From CBDFHV01 sp965247705 (lineage in GTDB: Bacteria; Pseudomonadota; Alphaproteobacteria; Rhodospirillales; CAMCUA01): a stretch of 64,000 nt of DNA. Below, piece after piece: positions 32,428 to 42,029 of this stretch (positions are counted from its first letter, which is position 1; the number at the start of each line of letters is the position of its first letter). The notes below the pieces were generated by a model. That model had not been told where the DNA came from, searched no databases, and worked only from the letters and a program-made list of their open reading frames with translations. The DNA is taken from the NCBI GenBank assembly GCA_965247705.1, contig CBDFHV010000060.1:9444-73443 (forward strand). The letters run 5' to 3'. A program made the position numbers and the translations under genes.

Positions 32428-34110
32428 CTATTGCCCGTAGACGTCGCGGGCCACGTCCACGGTGATGAAGCCGTTGCGCAGGTCATCGGCCACCATGGCG
32501 GGGTCCCGCTCCTTGGTGTCGCCCCAACCGCCGCCGGTGGCGGTGGCCAGGCGGATCAGATCGCCCTTGGCCAGCCGGACGCCGGAATACTTGCCGTAGT
32601 CCTCGACGCCGCCGTCCTGGCGGAACACCCGGGCGTAGCTGCAGGTCCCCGGGTGGCCGCCTTCCACGGCCCAGGGCGGGAACTTGTGGCGGCCGACGCT
32701 GGCCGACAAGGTCGCCGTGTCGCTGAGGATGCGGTAGTCCAGGTAGACCCCGTTGCCGCCCCGGAACCGGCCGTGGCCGCCCGGCTCCGTATGGTAGGCA
32801 TACTGCTCCACCTGGACGCTGTAGCGGGCCTCGGTGATCTCCACCGGTATGTTGAAGGTCTGCCCGTTGGAGGCGCCGAACTGGCCGCGGCCGCCGTCGT
32901 GGTCCCATTCGGCCCCCCAACCGCCGACGAAAGGCCCGAAGATCATCCAGAACTCGCCGGTGTCCAGATGCTTACCGGAGACGGCGATGGAGGCGGTGGA
33001 CGACAGGTTGCCGGCGGACAGGCTCTGCGGGACATGGGGCGCAATGGCCTTCCACGCCACGTCCAGGGCCATGATGGCGGATTCGTAATAGGTGGACACG
33101 GGCGCCGGGTGCTGGGCGGAGAACACCGTGCCCGGCGGACAGATCACCTTCAGGGGCCGATACATGCCGCCGTTGGTGGGCACGTCGGGCGTCGTCACCG
33201 CCCGGAACAGGGCACGGGCCCGGGACCCCAGGTTGACCAAGGTGCAGTTGATGGAGCCCGCGACCTGGGGGTGGGTGCCGGTGTAGTCGAGGATGAACTC
33301 ATCGTCGGTGATGGTCACCGCGCAGGTGATCTCGAAGGGGCCGTTGCCCAGACCATCGGAGTCCAGGTGATCGGTGGCGGAGAAGGTGCCCTTGGGCAGC
33401 AACTTCAGGCGTTCCCGGGCCATGGCTTCGCCGTATTCCATCAGCTTCTCCATGGCCGCGAGCACGGGGTCGCGCCCGTACTTGCCGATCAGGGTCTTCA
33501 GGCGCTGTTCGCCGACCCTGAGGGCCGAGATGCCCGCCCACAGGTCGCCGACGGTCATGTCGGGCAGGCGCACGTTGGCGCGGATCATCTCGATGATCGG
33601 CTCGTTCATCCGCCCGGCGTCGCACAGGCGGATGTTGGGAAAGTGCAGTCCTTCCTGATAGATCTCCGTCGAGTTTGTGGTGACGCTGCCCGGGTCCATG
33701 CCGCCCACCTCGGTCCAGTGGGCCTTGTTGACCACGTAGCCGACGATCTCGTCGCCGTCGAATACCGGCATCACCAGACTGACGTCCGACAGGTGGCTGC
33801 CGCCGCCTTCGTAGGGCGTGTTGAGCATGAAGATGTCGTCCGGCGCGATGTTGCCGGGCTTGGCGTATTTCTCGATGACGTCACGCACCGCCGCGTCCAG
33901 GGTGCCGAGGAAGCCGGTCACCCCGTTGCCCATGCAGACGATCTCGCCGTCCCGGTCCGTCGCCCCCACCGCGCAGTCCAGGGTCTCGAAGATCAGGGGG
34001 CTGTGGGCCGTGCGCCGGATGATGGTGAACATCTCCTGGCCCATGGCCTGCAGGGCGTGCTGGATCACCTCGATGGTGAAATAGTCGGTTCCGCCATTGC
34101 CGCCGCTCAT
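32428..34110 (-). CDS. hyuB: Hydantoinase B / N-methylhydantoinase subunit (HyuB family)
   Basis: A 560-residue protein of full HyuB length. Family blocks include IEVIQHALQAMGQEMFTIIR near the N-terminus, VVNKAHWTEVGGMDPGSV, and the glycine-rich end PGGHGRFRGGNGVYLDYR and GGGWGDTKERDP. HyuB pairs with HyuA to open hydantoin, 5-oxoproline, acetophenone or similar rings at the cost of ATP. The ATG at 34110 is one base from the end of hyuA, with GGAGAG just before it. Confidence 0.92.
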   Translation of the reverse strand: MSGGNGGTDYFTIEVIQHALQAMGQEMFTIIRRTAHSPLIFETLDCAVGATDRDGEIVCMGNGVTGFLGTLDAAVRDVIEKYAKPGNIAPDDIFMLNTPYEGGGSHLSDVSLVMPVFDGDEIVGYVVNKAHWTEVGGMDPGSVTTNSTEIYQEGLHFPNIRLCDAGRMNEPIIEMIRANVRLPDMTVGDLWAGISALRVGEQRLKTLIGKYGRDPVLAAMEKLMEYGEAMARERLKLLPKGTFSATDHLDSDGLGNGPFEITCAVTITDDEFILDYTGTHPQVAGSINCTLVNLGSRARALFRAVTTPDVPTNGGMYRPLKVICPPGTVFSAQHPAPVSTYYESAIMALDVAWKAIAPHVPQSLSAGNLSSTASIAVSGKHLDTGEFWMIFGPFVGGWGAEWDHDGGRGQFGASNGQTFNIPVEITEARYSVQVEQYAYHTEPGGHGRFRGGNGVYLDYRILSDTATLSASVGRHKFPPWAVEGGHPGTCSYARVFRQDGGVEDYGKYSGVRLAKGDLIRLATATGGGWGDTKERDPAMVADDLRNGFITVDVARDVYGQ

Positions 34111-34111
34111 A

Positions 34112-36178
34112 TCACTCTCCGATTCGAATCACGATGTTGTCGAAGCCGTCGATGGCGGCCGTTTGGCCGGGCCGGATCACCACCACGGTGCCCATCTCCT
34201 CGGCCACCGCCGGGCCGTCGAGAGTCATCCCCGGTAACAGTTTGGCGCGATCATAGACCGGGGCGTCGTGGATGCCGCCTTCCCCGAAGTCAATGCGCCG
34301 ACGATCGGTGCGCGCGACCTCGGGATCGCCGCCGACCTCGGGCCGACCCTCCAGGGCCGGCTTGGATATCAGGCCGAACACCGCCAGATGGAAATTGACC
34401 ACCTCCGCCGGCACTTCCAGGCGGATGTGGTACAGGCGCTCGTGCAGATCGCGGAAGCGGGCGATCCATTCGGTCATCGCCGCCGCGTCCACGGCCCCCG
34501 GCGGCAGGGGCACCTTGACCGTATGCTCCTGCCCCTTGTAGCGCATGTCCGCGGCCCGTTCGAAGACCATGCGATCGGGGTTCAAGTCCTCGCGGGCGAA
34601 GTCCTTCCGGCCGATTTCCTCCAGGGCCTCGAAGGCGGCGCCAAGTTCGGCCGGCGCCACCAGGTCGAGGCGCTTGGCGCCGGTCTGGATGTAGTCGCGG
34701 CGGAGGTCGGTCTGCAGCATGCCCCAAGCGGAAAAGACGGCGGCGTTGGCGGGGATGATCACCTCGGATACCCTGAGCGCCGTGGCCAGGGCCGCGGCAT
34801 GCAGCGGGCCGCCGCCACCGAACGCCACCAGGGAGAATTCCCGGGGATCGTGGCCCCGATTGATCGACACCAGCTTGAGCGCGTTTTCCATGTTCACTTC
34901 GGCAATGCGCAGAACGCCGTGGGCCATCTCGTCGGCGCCGACGCCGATCGCCTCGCCCAGCTTGGTGAACACGCCGCGCACTGCCTCCATGTCGGCGGCA
35001 TTGTCGCGGCCCAGAACTTTCCCGGCATCGATGCGCCCGGTCACCACCTGGGCATCGGTGACCGTCGGCAAGGTGCCGCCCCGCCCATAGGCGACGGGGC
35101 CCGGATGAGCGCCGGCGCTGCGCGGCCCGACGTGCAGCTTCCCGCCGGCATCGAACCAGGCGATGCTGCCGCCGCCGGTGCCGATTTCGACGATGTCGAC
35201 CACCGGGGTCTTGATGGGATAGCCGGGCCAGTCGGGCCTTTCTTCGATGTGGTAGTCGGTGGTGATCACCGGCTTCCCCCGCTCGATCAGGGAGCACTTG
35301 GCGGTGGTGCCGCCGATATCGACGGCGATGACGTTGTCCCGCCCCATGGCCTGGGCCAGGGAGGCGGCGCCCAGCACGCCGCTGGCCGGCCCCGATTCGA
35401 CAATGGTAATGGGGTTTTCCCGCGCCTGGTGAACCGTCGAAACCCCGCCGTTGGATTGCATGATGTAGGGCGGCGCGTTCATGCCGTCCTTCTGTAGCCT
35501 TTCTTCGAGGCTGGTCAGGTAGCGGTTGGCGACCGGCGCCACGTAGGCGGAAAGGACCGCGGTGTTGGTCCGCTCGTATTCGCGCCATTCCCGGGTGGTC
35601 TGGTGCGACGCGACCACGGGTACCTCGGGCCAATAACTGCGCACCGCTTCCACCGCGGCGATCTCGTTAGCCGGGTTGGCGTAGGCATGGAGGAAGCTGA
35701 CCGCCACCGCCTCGACACCGTCGGCCTTGAAGGCGTCGAGGATCTCGGCAATCGGCGCCGGATCCAGGGGCATCTCCACCGCGCCCTTGTAGGTGGTCCG
35801 CTCATCCACTTCCTGGCGCAGGTAGCGGGGCACAAAGGGCGGTGGCTTGCGAAAGCGGAAATTGAACAGGTCGGGCCGGTTTCCGCGGGCGATCTCAAGC
35901 ACGTCGCGGAAGCCGCGGGTGGTGATCAGGCCGGTCTTGGCGCCCTTGCGTTCGGTCAGGGTGTTGATGACCACCGTCGTCCCGTGGGCGAAGTAGCCGA
36001 TTTGCCGGGCGCTGAGGCCGGCACCGTGGATGGCATCCATGACCCCGGCAGTCAGGTCGTCGGGAACCGTATCGCACTTCCAGCTTTGCACCAGGCTCAC
36101 CGCGCCGGTGCGCTCATCGACCTCGCAAAAGGCGATGTCGGTGAAGGTGCCGCCGATATCGGTCGCCACGCGGATCAT
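34112..36178 (-). CDS. hyuA: Hydantoinase A / oxoprolinase subunit (HyuA family)
   Basis: A 688-residue ATP-binding protein of the ASKHA fold. IRVATDIGGTFTDIAF is the N-terminal phosphate loop, GTTVVINTLTERKGAKTGL follows, and NVIAVDIGGTTAKCSLI is the second nucleotide-binding loop; GTGGGSIAWFDAGGKLHVGP is also diagnostic. It activates the substrate carbonyl by phosphorylation for HyuB. I use the ATG at 36178 because GAGGAG precedes it and the family begins there; the open frame extends upstream without homology. Thirty-five bases separate it from the ABC ATPase. Confidence 0.92.
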   Translation of the reverse strand: MIRVATDIGGTFTDIAFCEVDERTGAVSLVQSWKCDTVPDDLTAGVMDAIHGAGLSARQIGYFAHGTTVVINTLTERKGAKTGLITTRGFRDVLEIARGNRPDLFNFRFRKPPPFVPRYLRQEVDERTTYKGAVEMPLDPAPIAEILDAFKADGVEAVAVSFLHAYANPANEIAAVEAVRSYWPEVPVVASHQTTREWREYERTNTAVLSAYVAPVANRYLTSLEERLQKDGMNAPPYIMQSNGGVSTVHQARENPITIVESGPASGVLGAASLAQAMGRDNVIAVDIGGTTAKCSLIERGKPVITTDYHIEERPDWPGYPIKTPVVDIVEIGTGGGSIAWFDAGGKLHVGPRSAGAHPGPVAYGRGGTLPTVTDAQVVTGRIDAGKVLGRDNAADMEAVRGVFTKLGEAIGVGADEMAHGVLRIAEVNMENALKLVSINRGHDPREFSLVAFGGGGPLHAAALATALRVSEVIIPANAAVFSAWGMLQTDLRRDYIQTGAKRLDLVAPAELGAAFEALEEIGRKDFAREDLNPDRMVFERAADMRYKGQEHTVKVPLPPGAVDAAAMTEWIARFRDLHERLYHIRLEVPAEVVNFHLAVFGLISKPALEGRPEVGGDPEVARTDRRRIDFGEGGIHDAPVYDRAKLLPGMTLDGPAVAEEMGTVVVIRPGQTAAIDGFDNIVIRIGE

Positions 36179-36213
36179 TCGGTCGTCTCCTCGGTCACGT
36201 GACGGGGCGCCGA

Positions 36214-37161
36214 TCAGCCGGGATTGTGGCAGGCGGCATGATGCCCCGGATCGCCTTCGCGCAACAACGGCCGCTCCACCCGGCAAGCGTCCAGGGCAAA
36301 CGCGCAACGGGGATGGAACGCGCACCCCACTTCCGAAGGCTTGTCACCCGCCGCCATGTCGCGCTCCCACGGCCATTCGGGCTTGATGGCCTCTTCCGCC
36401 TCGGTCACCACGGGAATGGAGGACAGAAGCATCTGGGTGTAGCGGTGGCGGGGCCGGGCGAACAAAGCCTCGGTGCCGCCCGTCTCCACGACCCGCCCCT
36501 GATACAGCACGCCGACACGATCGGAGATGTTGCGGACCACGCTCAAGTCATGGGTGATGAAGATGTAAGTGAGGGAGAACCGCCGTTGCAGGTCGACCAG
36601 CAGTTCCAGCACCCGGGCCTGGACCGACACGTCAAGGGACGACGTGGGCTCGTCGAGAACGATTCCATCGGGTTCGGCGGCCAGGGCACGGGCCAGAGCC
36701 ACCCGCTGCTTCTGCCCGCCCGACAAGGCCACGGGCGAACGGTCCATGTAGTCCGGCGACAGGCCGACGACCTCCAGCAGTTCCGCCACCCGCGCCCGCC
36801 TTTGCCCCCGCGGCACCAGGTTGTGCACCTCCAGCGGCAGACCGACGCTGGCGGCAATGGTGCGCTTCGGGTTGAGGGCCGACATGGGATTTTGCTGCAC
36901 CACCTGGAGACGCCGGCGTAGGTCGCGATCGCGCTTCGGCGGCACTTCCTCCCCATCGACCATGATGGTGCCGCCGCTGGGCCGCTCCACGCCCAGCACC
37001 AGGCTTCCCAAGGTGGTCTTGCCGGAGCCCGATTCCCCTACCACGGCCAGGCATTCGCCCCGCTCGACGGTCAGGTCGACGCCGCGCAGGGCATGCACGT
37101 CCTGCTCGCCGACCCGGTAGATCTTGGTCAGACCCTGCACCTGAAGCAGCGGCTCAGCCAT
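36214..37161 (-). CDS. Dipeptide/oligopeptide-type ABC transporter ATP-binding protein (DppF/OppF-like)
   Basis: A 315-residue ATPase. Walker A GESGSGKTTLG, Q-loop VVQQNPMSALNP, signature ALSGGQKQRVALARAL, Walker B GIVLDEPTSSLD and the C-terminal oligopeptide-transporter extension with Cys residues (FHPRCAFALDACR) are present. It powers uptake with its DppD-like partner. Its start overlaps the partner's stop by 8 bases. The neighbouring hydantoinase and racemase genes suggest the cargo is a hydantoin, small peptide or amino-acid derivative. Confidence 0.93.
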   Translation of the reverse strand: MAEPLLQVQGLTKIYRVGEQDVHALRGVDLTVERGECLAVVGESGSGKTTLGSLVLGVERPSGGTIMVDGEEVPPKRDRDLRRRLQVVQQNPMSALNPKRTIAASVGLPLEVHNLVPRGQRRARVAELLEVVGLSPDYMDRSPVALSGGQKQRVALARALAAEPDGIVLDEPTSSLDVSVQARVLELLVDLQRRFSLTYIFITHDLSVVRNISDRVGVLYQGRVVETGGTEALFARPRHRYTQMLLSSIPVVTEAEEAIKPEWPWERDMAAGDKPSEVGCAFHPRCAFALDACRVERPLLREGDPGHHAACHNPG

Positions 37162-38179
37162 GGCCGGCCGTCCCACCCGCCCCGTCCCGGTACAGCACGC
37201 AGCACACCGCCCGCCCCGGCCCCAGGGCCACGCGGGGCGGCGGGCGGTGGCATTCGTCGCGGGAGAATTCGCAGCGGGGATGGAAGCGGCAGCCCTCCGG
37301 CGCCCGGGTGTAGTCGGGCACCATGCCCTCGATGGGCCGCGGCGAGCCCTCCCCGGTCAGCCGGGGAACGGCGGCGAACAGGGCCTGGGTGTAGGGATGC
37401 TTGGGGGCGCTGAACAGTTCCTCGACGGTTCCCTCCTCGACGATGCTGCCGGCATACATGACGTAGACCCGCTCGGCGAATTCCCGAACCACGCCCAGAT
37501 TGTGGGCGATGAGGAGGACCGCGGCCCCCGATTCCTGGGTCAGGCGCCGCATCAGGCGCAAGGTCTGCTCCTGCACGGTGACGTCGAGGGAGGTACCCGG
37601 CTCGTCGGCGAAGATCAGCTCCGGCCCGTTGACCAGGGCCATGGTGATCACCACCCTCTGGTTCATGCCGCCACTGAGCTGAAAGGGATAGGAGTTGAGC
37701 ACCCGATCCGGATCGTCGATGGACACCTGCGCCAGGGCCTTGCGGGCGATGTCGAGGGCTCCGGCCCGGTTCACGTCATGATCGCCCCGGTTGATCACCT
37801 CCACCATTTGATCGGCGATGGTGAAGACCGGATTGAGCGCCGCCACCGGGTCCTGGAAAACCATGCTGATGCGCCGGCCCCGAAGCGCCCGCCACTGGGC
37901 CGAGGACTTTGTCATCAAGTCCTCGCCCAGAAACCGGATATGACCGTCGATGGACACGTTGCGGCGTTGGGAAAGGCCGAGAACCGTGCGCACGAACACC
38001 GACTTGCCGCAGCCGGACTCACCGACCAGTGCCACCCGCTCGCCCCGCCGCACGGTGATGGCGACGCCGTTGAGGACGTGGCTCACCCCCTCGTAGAGCC
38101 GGAAACGGAGGTTTAGGTCTTCGACCTCCAGGAGCGGGGCGTCGTCATCGGCATTGGCGGAGGACGCCGCCTCGCTCAC
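37154..38179 (-). CDS. Dipeptide/oligopeptide-type ABC transporter ATP-binding protein (DppD/OppD-like)
   Basis: A 341-residue ATPase starting at a GTG that overlaps the permease stop (GTGA). Walker A is GESGCGKSVFV, the Q-loop MVFQDPVAALNP, signature QLSGGMNQRVVITMAL, and Walker B LIFADEPGTSLD. The C-terminal extension has CRFHPRCEFSRDEC, the Cys cluster of peptide ABC ATPases. It forms the ATPase pair with the next gene. The tight overlaps through this block show one operon. Confidence 0.93.
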   Translation of the reverse strand: MSEAASSANADDDAPLLEVEDLNLRFRLYEGVSHVLNGVAITVRRGERVALVGESGCGKSVFVRTVLGLSQRRNVSIDGHIRFLGEDLMTKSSAQWRALRGRRISMVFQDPVAALNPVFTIADQMVEVINRGDHDVNRAGALDIARKALAQVSIDDPDRVLNSYPFQLSGGMNQRVVITMALVNGPELIFADEPGTSLDVTVQEQTLRLMRRLTQESGAAVLLIAHNLGVVREFAERVYVMYAGSIVEEGTVEELFSAPKHPYTQALFAAVPRLTGEGSPRPIEGMVPDYTRAPEGCRFHPRCEFSRDECHRPPPRVALGPGRAVCCVLYRDGAGGTAGHG

Positions 38180-39042
38180 AGGTCCACGTCCAGCAGGTCG
38201 CGCAGGCCGTCGCCCAGCAGGTTGAAGCCGAGCACCGCGATCAGAATCCCGAGGCCCGAGAACATCGGCATCCACCACAGACTCGGCAGGTAATTGGCGC
38301 CTTCGGCCACCATGGAACCGAGCTCGGGCGTCGGCGGCTGCACGCCCAGTCCCAGGAACCCCAGGCTGGCGGCCAGCAGGATCACGAAGCTCATGTCCAG
38401 CGTCATCTTGGTCAGCAGGGAAGGCACGCAGTTGGGCAGGATCTCGCGCAGCAGGATGTGCCAAACCGGTGCGCCCACCACCTCGGCGGCGGTGACGTAG
38501 CCCTCGTTCTTGAGCTGGCGGGTGAGGTTGTAGAGCAGGCGCGTATACCAGGGCCACCACATGGCGGCGATGGCGATCATGGCGTTGGTCAGCGTCGGCT
38601 CGAGGAAGCCCATGATGGCCAGCGCCAGAACCAGGGGCGGGATCGACAGGAAGATGTCGGTGACCCGCATGATCACGGTTTCCCACCAACCACCGAAATA
38701 GCCGGCCAACAACCCGGGGATCACGCCCAGCGGCACGGCGACGGCCAAGACGATCACCGCCAATTTGAGCGATATCTGATAACCGAAGATGACACGACTC
38801 AGGATGTCGCGGCCGACCACATCGGTGCCGAACCAGTTGCGCCACGACGGCGCCTTGCTGGCGTTGCCGAAGTCGACGAAGGTCCCCGCATGCTCCGGAA
38901 ACGGCGCGATCCAGGATGCCAGTGCCGCCATCAGCATGAACCCGACCACCAGAATCAGTCCCAGCACGGACAAGCTGCTGCGGCTGAACTTGAACCAGCC
39001 GCGGCTCTTGAACAGCCTCAGGGGATTGGCGATGGCGTTCAT
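38176..39042 (-). CDS. Dipeptide/oligopeptide-type ABC transporter permease (DppC-like)
   Basis: A 288-residue inner-membrane protein with an N-terminal helix at about 24-45 and the large periplasmic loop (FGTDVVGRDILSRVIFGYQISL) typical of DppC. The cytoplasmic EAA loop is EVVGAPVWHILLREILPN. Five or six membrane segments are expected. Its ATG overlaps the DppB-like stop (ATGA) and its stop overlaps the DppD-like start. Together with DppB it forms the channel. Confidence 0.92.
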   Translation of the reverse strand: MNAIANPLRLFKSRGWFKFSRSSLSVLGLILVVGFMLMAALASWIAPFPEHAGTFVDFGNASKAPSWRNWFGTDVVGRDILSRVIFGYQISLKLAVIVLAVAVPLGVIPGLLAGYFGGWWETVIMRVTDIFLSIPPLVLALAIMGFLEPTLTNAMIAIAAMWWPWYTRLLYNLTRQLKNEGYVTAAEVVGAPVWHILLREILPNCVPSLLTKMTLDMSFVILLAASLGFLGLGVQPPTPELGSMVAEGANYLPSLWWMPMFSGLGILIAVLGFNLLGDGLRDLLDVDL

Positions 39043-40061
39043 TGGGCCCGCGCCCCGAGGCGGATGCGCGGATCGACGAAGGCGACCAGCAGGTCGATGA
39101 TCAGATTGATGATCAGGAAGAAGGCGGCGATCACCAGCACGGTGCCGACGATGGCATTCAGATCCTTGTTGAGGATCACCTGGACCCCATAGCGGGCCAT
39201 GCCCGGCCAGACGAACACCGTCTCGACCAGAAAGGCGCTGCCCAGCTTCACCGCGATGTCCAGGCCGAGCACCGTCAGGGTTGGGATCAGAGCCGGGCGC
39301 AGGGCGTAGCGGGTGGCGGTGCGGAACTCGCTGAAGCCATAGGCGCGGGCGAACTCGATGTAGTTGCGCTGATAGGACTCGCCCACGTTGGCGCGAGTCA
39401 GACGGGTGGTCTGACCGATGCTGGCCAAGGACAGGGCCACCGCCGGCATGACGATGTGCTGGGCCGCGTCCTTGAAGGTTTCCCACTGCCCGGCAAGCAG
39501 GGAATCCACCAGATAGAGACCGGTGACCAGGGGTGGCGGGGCGGTGCTTTCCGACAGGCGGTCGGCGACGGGCATCAGTTCGTACCAGTAGGCGAACACC
39601 AGAACGAGGAATACGGACCACACGAAATTGGGCGTCACTAGCCCCAACAGGGAAAACAGCCGGGTGAAGTTGTCAAACCACCCATCCCGGAACCGCGCCG
39701 CGACGGTGCCCAGCGGGATGCCGATGAAGATCATCAAGAACGAGGACACCAGGATCAGTTCGAAGGTGGCCGGAAAGGCCCCGATCAGGTCGTCGGTCAC
39801 CGCCTGGTTGGTGAACAGAGAGATGCCCAGATCGCCGTGGGACACCCCCTTGACGTATTCCCAGTACTGAACCCACAGGGGCTCGTTGAGGAAAAGCTCG
39901 TTGCGCAGCTTCTCCACCGCCTCCCGCGTCGCCTGCGGCCCCAGCGCCATGCGCGCCGGATCCCCCGGCACCACCCGGGCGATGACGAAGATGAGCATCG
40001 ACACGCCAACCATGGTGACGACGCCGGCCAGCAAGCGGCGCACCAGATACTTGGCGAGCAT
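39039..40061 (-). CDS. Dipeptide/oligopeptide-type ABC transporter permease (DppB-like)
   Basis: A 340-residue inner-membrane protein. MLAKYLVRRLLAGVVTMVGVSM-type start is shortened here to its first helix, followed by VIARVVPGDPARMALGP, a hallmark of DppB. Six membrane segments are evident, and the EAA loop reads RANVGESYQRNYIEFARAYGF. The N-terminal region is the standard periplasmic loop. It follows the binding-protein gene after 82 bases and overlaps the DppC-like gene. Confidence 0.92.
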   Translation of the reverse strand: MLAKYLVRRLLAGVVTMVGVSMLIFVIARVVPGDPARMALGPQATREAVEKLRNELFLNEPLWVQYWEYVKGVSHGDLGISLFTNQAVTDDLIGAFPATFELILVSSFLMIFIGIPLGTVAARFRDGWFDNFTRLFSLLGLVTPNFVWSVFLVLVFAYWYELMPVADRLSESTAPPPLVTGLYLVDSLLAGQWETFKDAAQHIVMPAVALSLASIGQTTRLTRANVGESYQRNYIEFARAYGFSEFRTATRYALRPALIPTLTVLGLDIAVKLGSAFLVETVFVWPGMARYGVQVILNKDLNAIVGTVLVIAAFFLIINLIIDLLVAFVDPRIRLGARAQ

Positions 40062-40143
40062 GGGTTTCGGGTCAGTCTAGCAATAGGCGGCCGGACGGCG
40101 CCGGGAGATCCCGGACGCCGCCCGTGCCGTCATCGGTCGGCGA

Positions 40144-41742
40144 CTACTGCATTTCCATGAGCCGGAACAGCATGTTGCCGCCCATCAGGCCGGTGTTCAT
40201 GTTCGGCTTCTCCAAGGTCGGCACCATGACCGAGTCCCGCTTCGTGTAGAGATTGACCACTTCATAGCCGAAGATGGTCGGGCGCAGGTCGTTGATGCGA
40301 TTGAAGAGCTTGCCGTAGATGTCCGCCCGCTTTCCCGGGTCGGTGGTACTGCGCCCGGCGTTCAGCAGCGTGTCCACCTCGGCGTCAACCAACTGTTCCA
40401 TGGCGTTGTATTGGCCGTGCACGGTCGAGTGGTAGACGTTGTAGAGGTAGGAGTCGGGGTCGGGCGTGCGGGCGTTGAAGAAGATCTGGCCCACGTGCGG
40501 GGTCGTATCGGGCTTTCTCACCCGCTCGGTGAACAGGGTCCAGGGAACCCGCACCACCTTGGCCTTGAAGCCTAGCTGGGTCCAGTTCTGCTGCATCAAG
40601 AGGGCGAAGCGCTCCTCCACCGACACCTGGGCGATCCAGGTGACCTCGAGCTCGTGATCGCCGGGCTTGTACTTGCACTGGGCGAGTTCGGCCTTGGCCT
40701 TGGCCATGTCCTGCTCTTGGAGCGGAGCCGACTTGTCGTAGCCCATCATGGTCGACAACAAGGGGCCGCGGGCCGGACTGGCACCCTGGATCTCGCTCGA
40801 GATGTTGGCCTGGCCGCGCAGCGCCTTGTAGTCCAGCGCATAGGCCAACGCCCGACGGCAATGGACGTCGTCCAGGGGCGGCTTCTTGGTGTTGAGCTTG
40901 ATGAAGTAGAGGGCAACCCCCGGCTCCCTAAGGACGGTCACCCCCTTGAGAGCGGCCATGGCCTTCTTGGTCTCCGGTCCCACCCACTGGTTGGCGATGT
41001 CGTGCTCGCCGCGGCTCATCAGGGTCAGCAGGGTCGGATCCTTCAAGGCGTAGCGCTGCCGCGCCACGTCGGGCGCCTTGGCATTCATTGTCCCAAAGTA
41101 GCCTGGAAACTTGCGCATAACCGTCAACTGCTGCGGATCGTGGGACTCGACCCTGTAGGCGCCCGTACCCGCGTCATTGGCGGTCAGCCATTTCTGGCTG
41201 TAGTCGCCGAATTCGCCGTAATCGCCCGCTTCCTGATGGGCTTTGGCGGTGTCGGAGTCGATAATGCCGAGACGCACCATCGCCGTGAAAAAGGCGGCAT
41301 AGGGCGCTTTCAGCGTCACCACCGCGGTCTTGTCATTCTCCGCCTCGACCGACTTCACCCAGGTACCGAACAAGTAGGAGAAGCCCCGCCCCAGGGCGCT
41401 CATACGCTTCAGCGAATAGACCACGTCATGGGCATCGAGCGTGTTGCCGCTGTGGAACTTCACCCCGTCGCGCACCGTGATCCGGTAAACGTTGTCGCCG
41501 ACGACGTCGATCTTCTGGGCGAGATGGTTCACCATCCCGCGGCCTTGGCCGGTAAGATCGGGGAACACCAGGGTATCGTAGACGTTGTAGAGAAGGACGG
41601 AATCGGCGACGTCGATGGCCTTGGACGGATCCAATTCGCCAACGGCGACCTCGTCGACTCGCAGCACCGTCTCGGCCTGGACTCCCACCGCGAGGAGTGT
41701 CATCAGGGCGAGCGCCGCTGCCGTTGTGAACAGTCGTTTCAT
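40144..41742 (-). CDS. ABC transporter substrate-binding protein, peptide/opine family (SBP_bac_5)
   Basis: A 532-residue periplasmic binding protein with a signal peptide (MKRLFTTAAALALMTLLAVG, cut near VQA-ET). Family landmarks: YDTLVFPD, the VYRITVRDGVKFHSGNTLDA segment, and the late FFNARTPDPDSYL region. ATG at 41742 with GGAGG 7 bases before it. As first gene of the minus-strand operon it sets transporter specificity; hydantoins, opines or short peptides are candidates from the context. The 287-base divergent region to the quinone oxidoreductase probably holds both promoters. Confidence 0.92.
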   Translation of the reverse strand: MKRLFTTAAALALMTLLAVGVQAETVLRVDEVAVGELDPSKAIDVADSVLLYNVYDTLVFPDLTGQGRGMVNHLAQKIDVVGDNVYRITVRDGVKFHSGNTLDAHDVVYSLKRMSALGRGFSYLFGTWVKSVEAENDKTAVVTLKAPYAAFFTAMVRLGIIDSDTAKAHQEAGDYGEFGDYSQKWLTANDAGTGAYRVESHDPQQLTVMRKFPGYFGTMNAKAPDVARQRYALKDPTLLTLMSRGEHDIANQWVGPETKKAMAALKGVTVLREPGVALYFIKLNTKKPPLDDVHCRRALAYALDYKALRGQANISSEIQGASPARGPLLSTMMGYDKSAPLQEQDMAKAKAELAQCKYKPGDHELEVTWIAQVSVEERFALLMQQNWTQLGFKAKVVRVPWTLFTERVRKPDTTPHVGQIFFNARTPDPDSYLYNVYHSTVHGQYNAMEQLVDAEVDTLLNAGRSTTDPGKRADIYGKLFNRINDLRPTIFGYEVVNLYTKRDSVMVPTLEKPNMNTGLMGGNMLFRLMEMQ

Positions 41743-42029
41743 CAGTGTGCCTCCACATTCCTGCCTGGATCGCACCGTGTCCGGCGGCGATGAGAGTGGG
41801 CCGGCGGATCGGCGTACGACGGTGGGTTGCCCGACCACCTCGTTGTCTGTGTCCGGAGGCCGGGTTACTCGCGCACGGTCCTGCCCCTCGGACGTCGGAC
41901 CGCGACGGGCGGCATAGTGGGCGGGTCCGGGTTTTGAATCAAGACGCTCCATGGGCGACCAATCCGCCGGTTGCCATCGTCGCGCCCCGGCGGCAGCATG
42001 GGGCAGCGCTTTCCAACGGGAGGACCAAA
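41743..42029. promoter_or_regulatory. Divergent intergenic region between the ABC operon and the quinone oxidoreductase
   Basis: This gap of 287 bases separates genes reading in opposite directions and must hold the promoters of both. Frames running through it are not conserved. I could not pick out a convincing operator or riboswitch. Confidence 0.4.
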
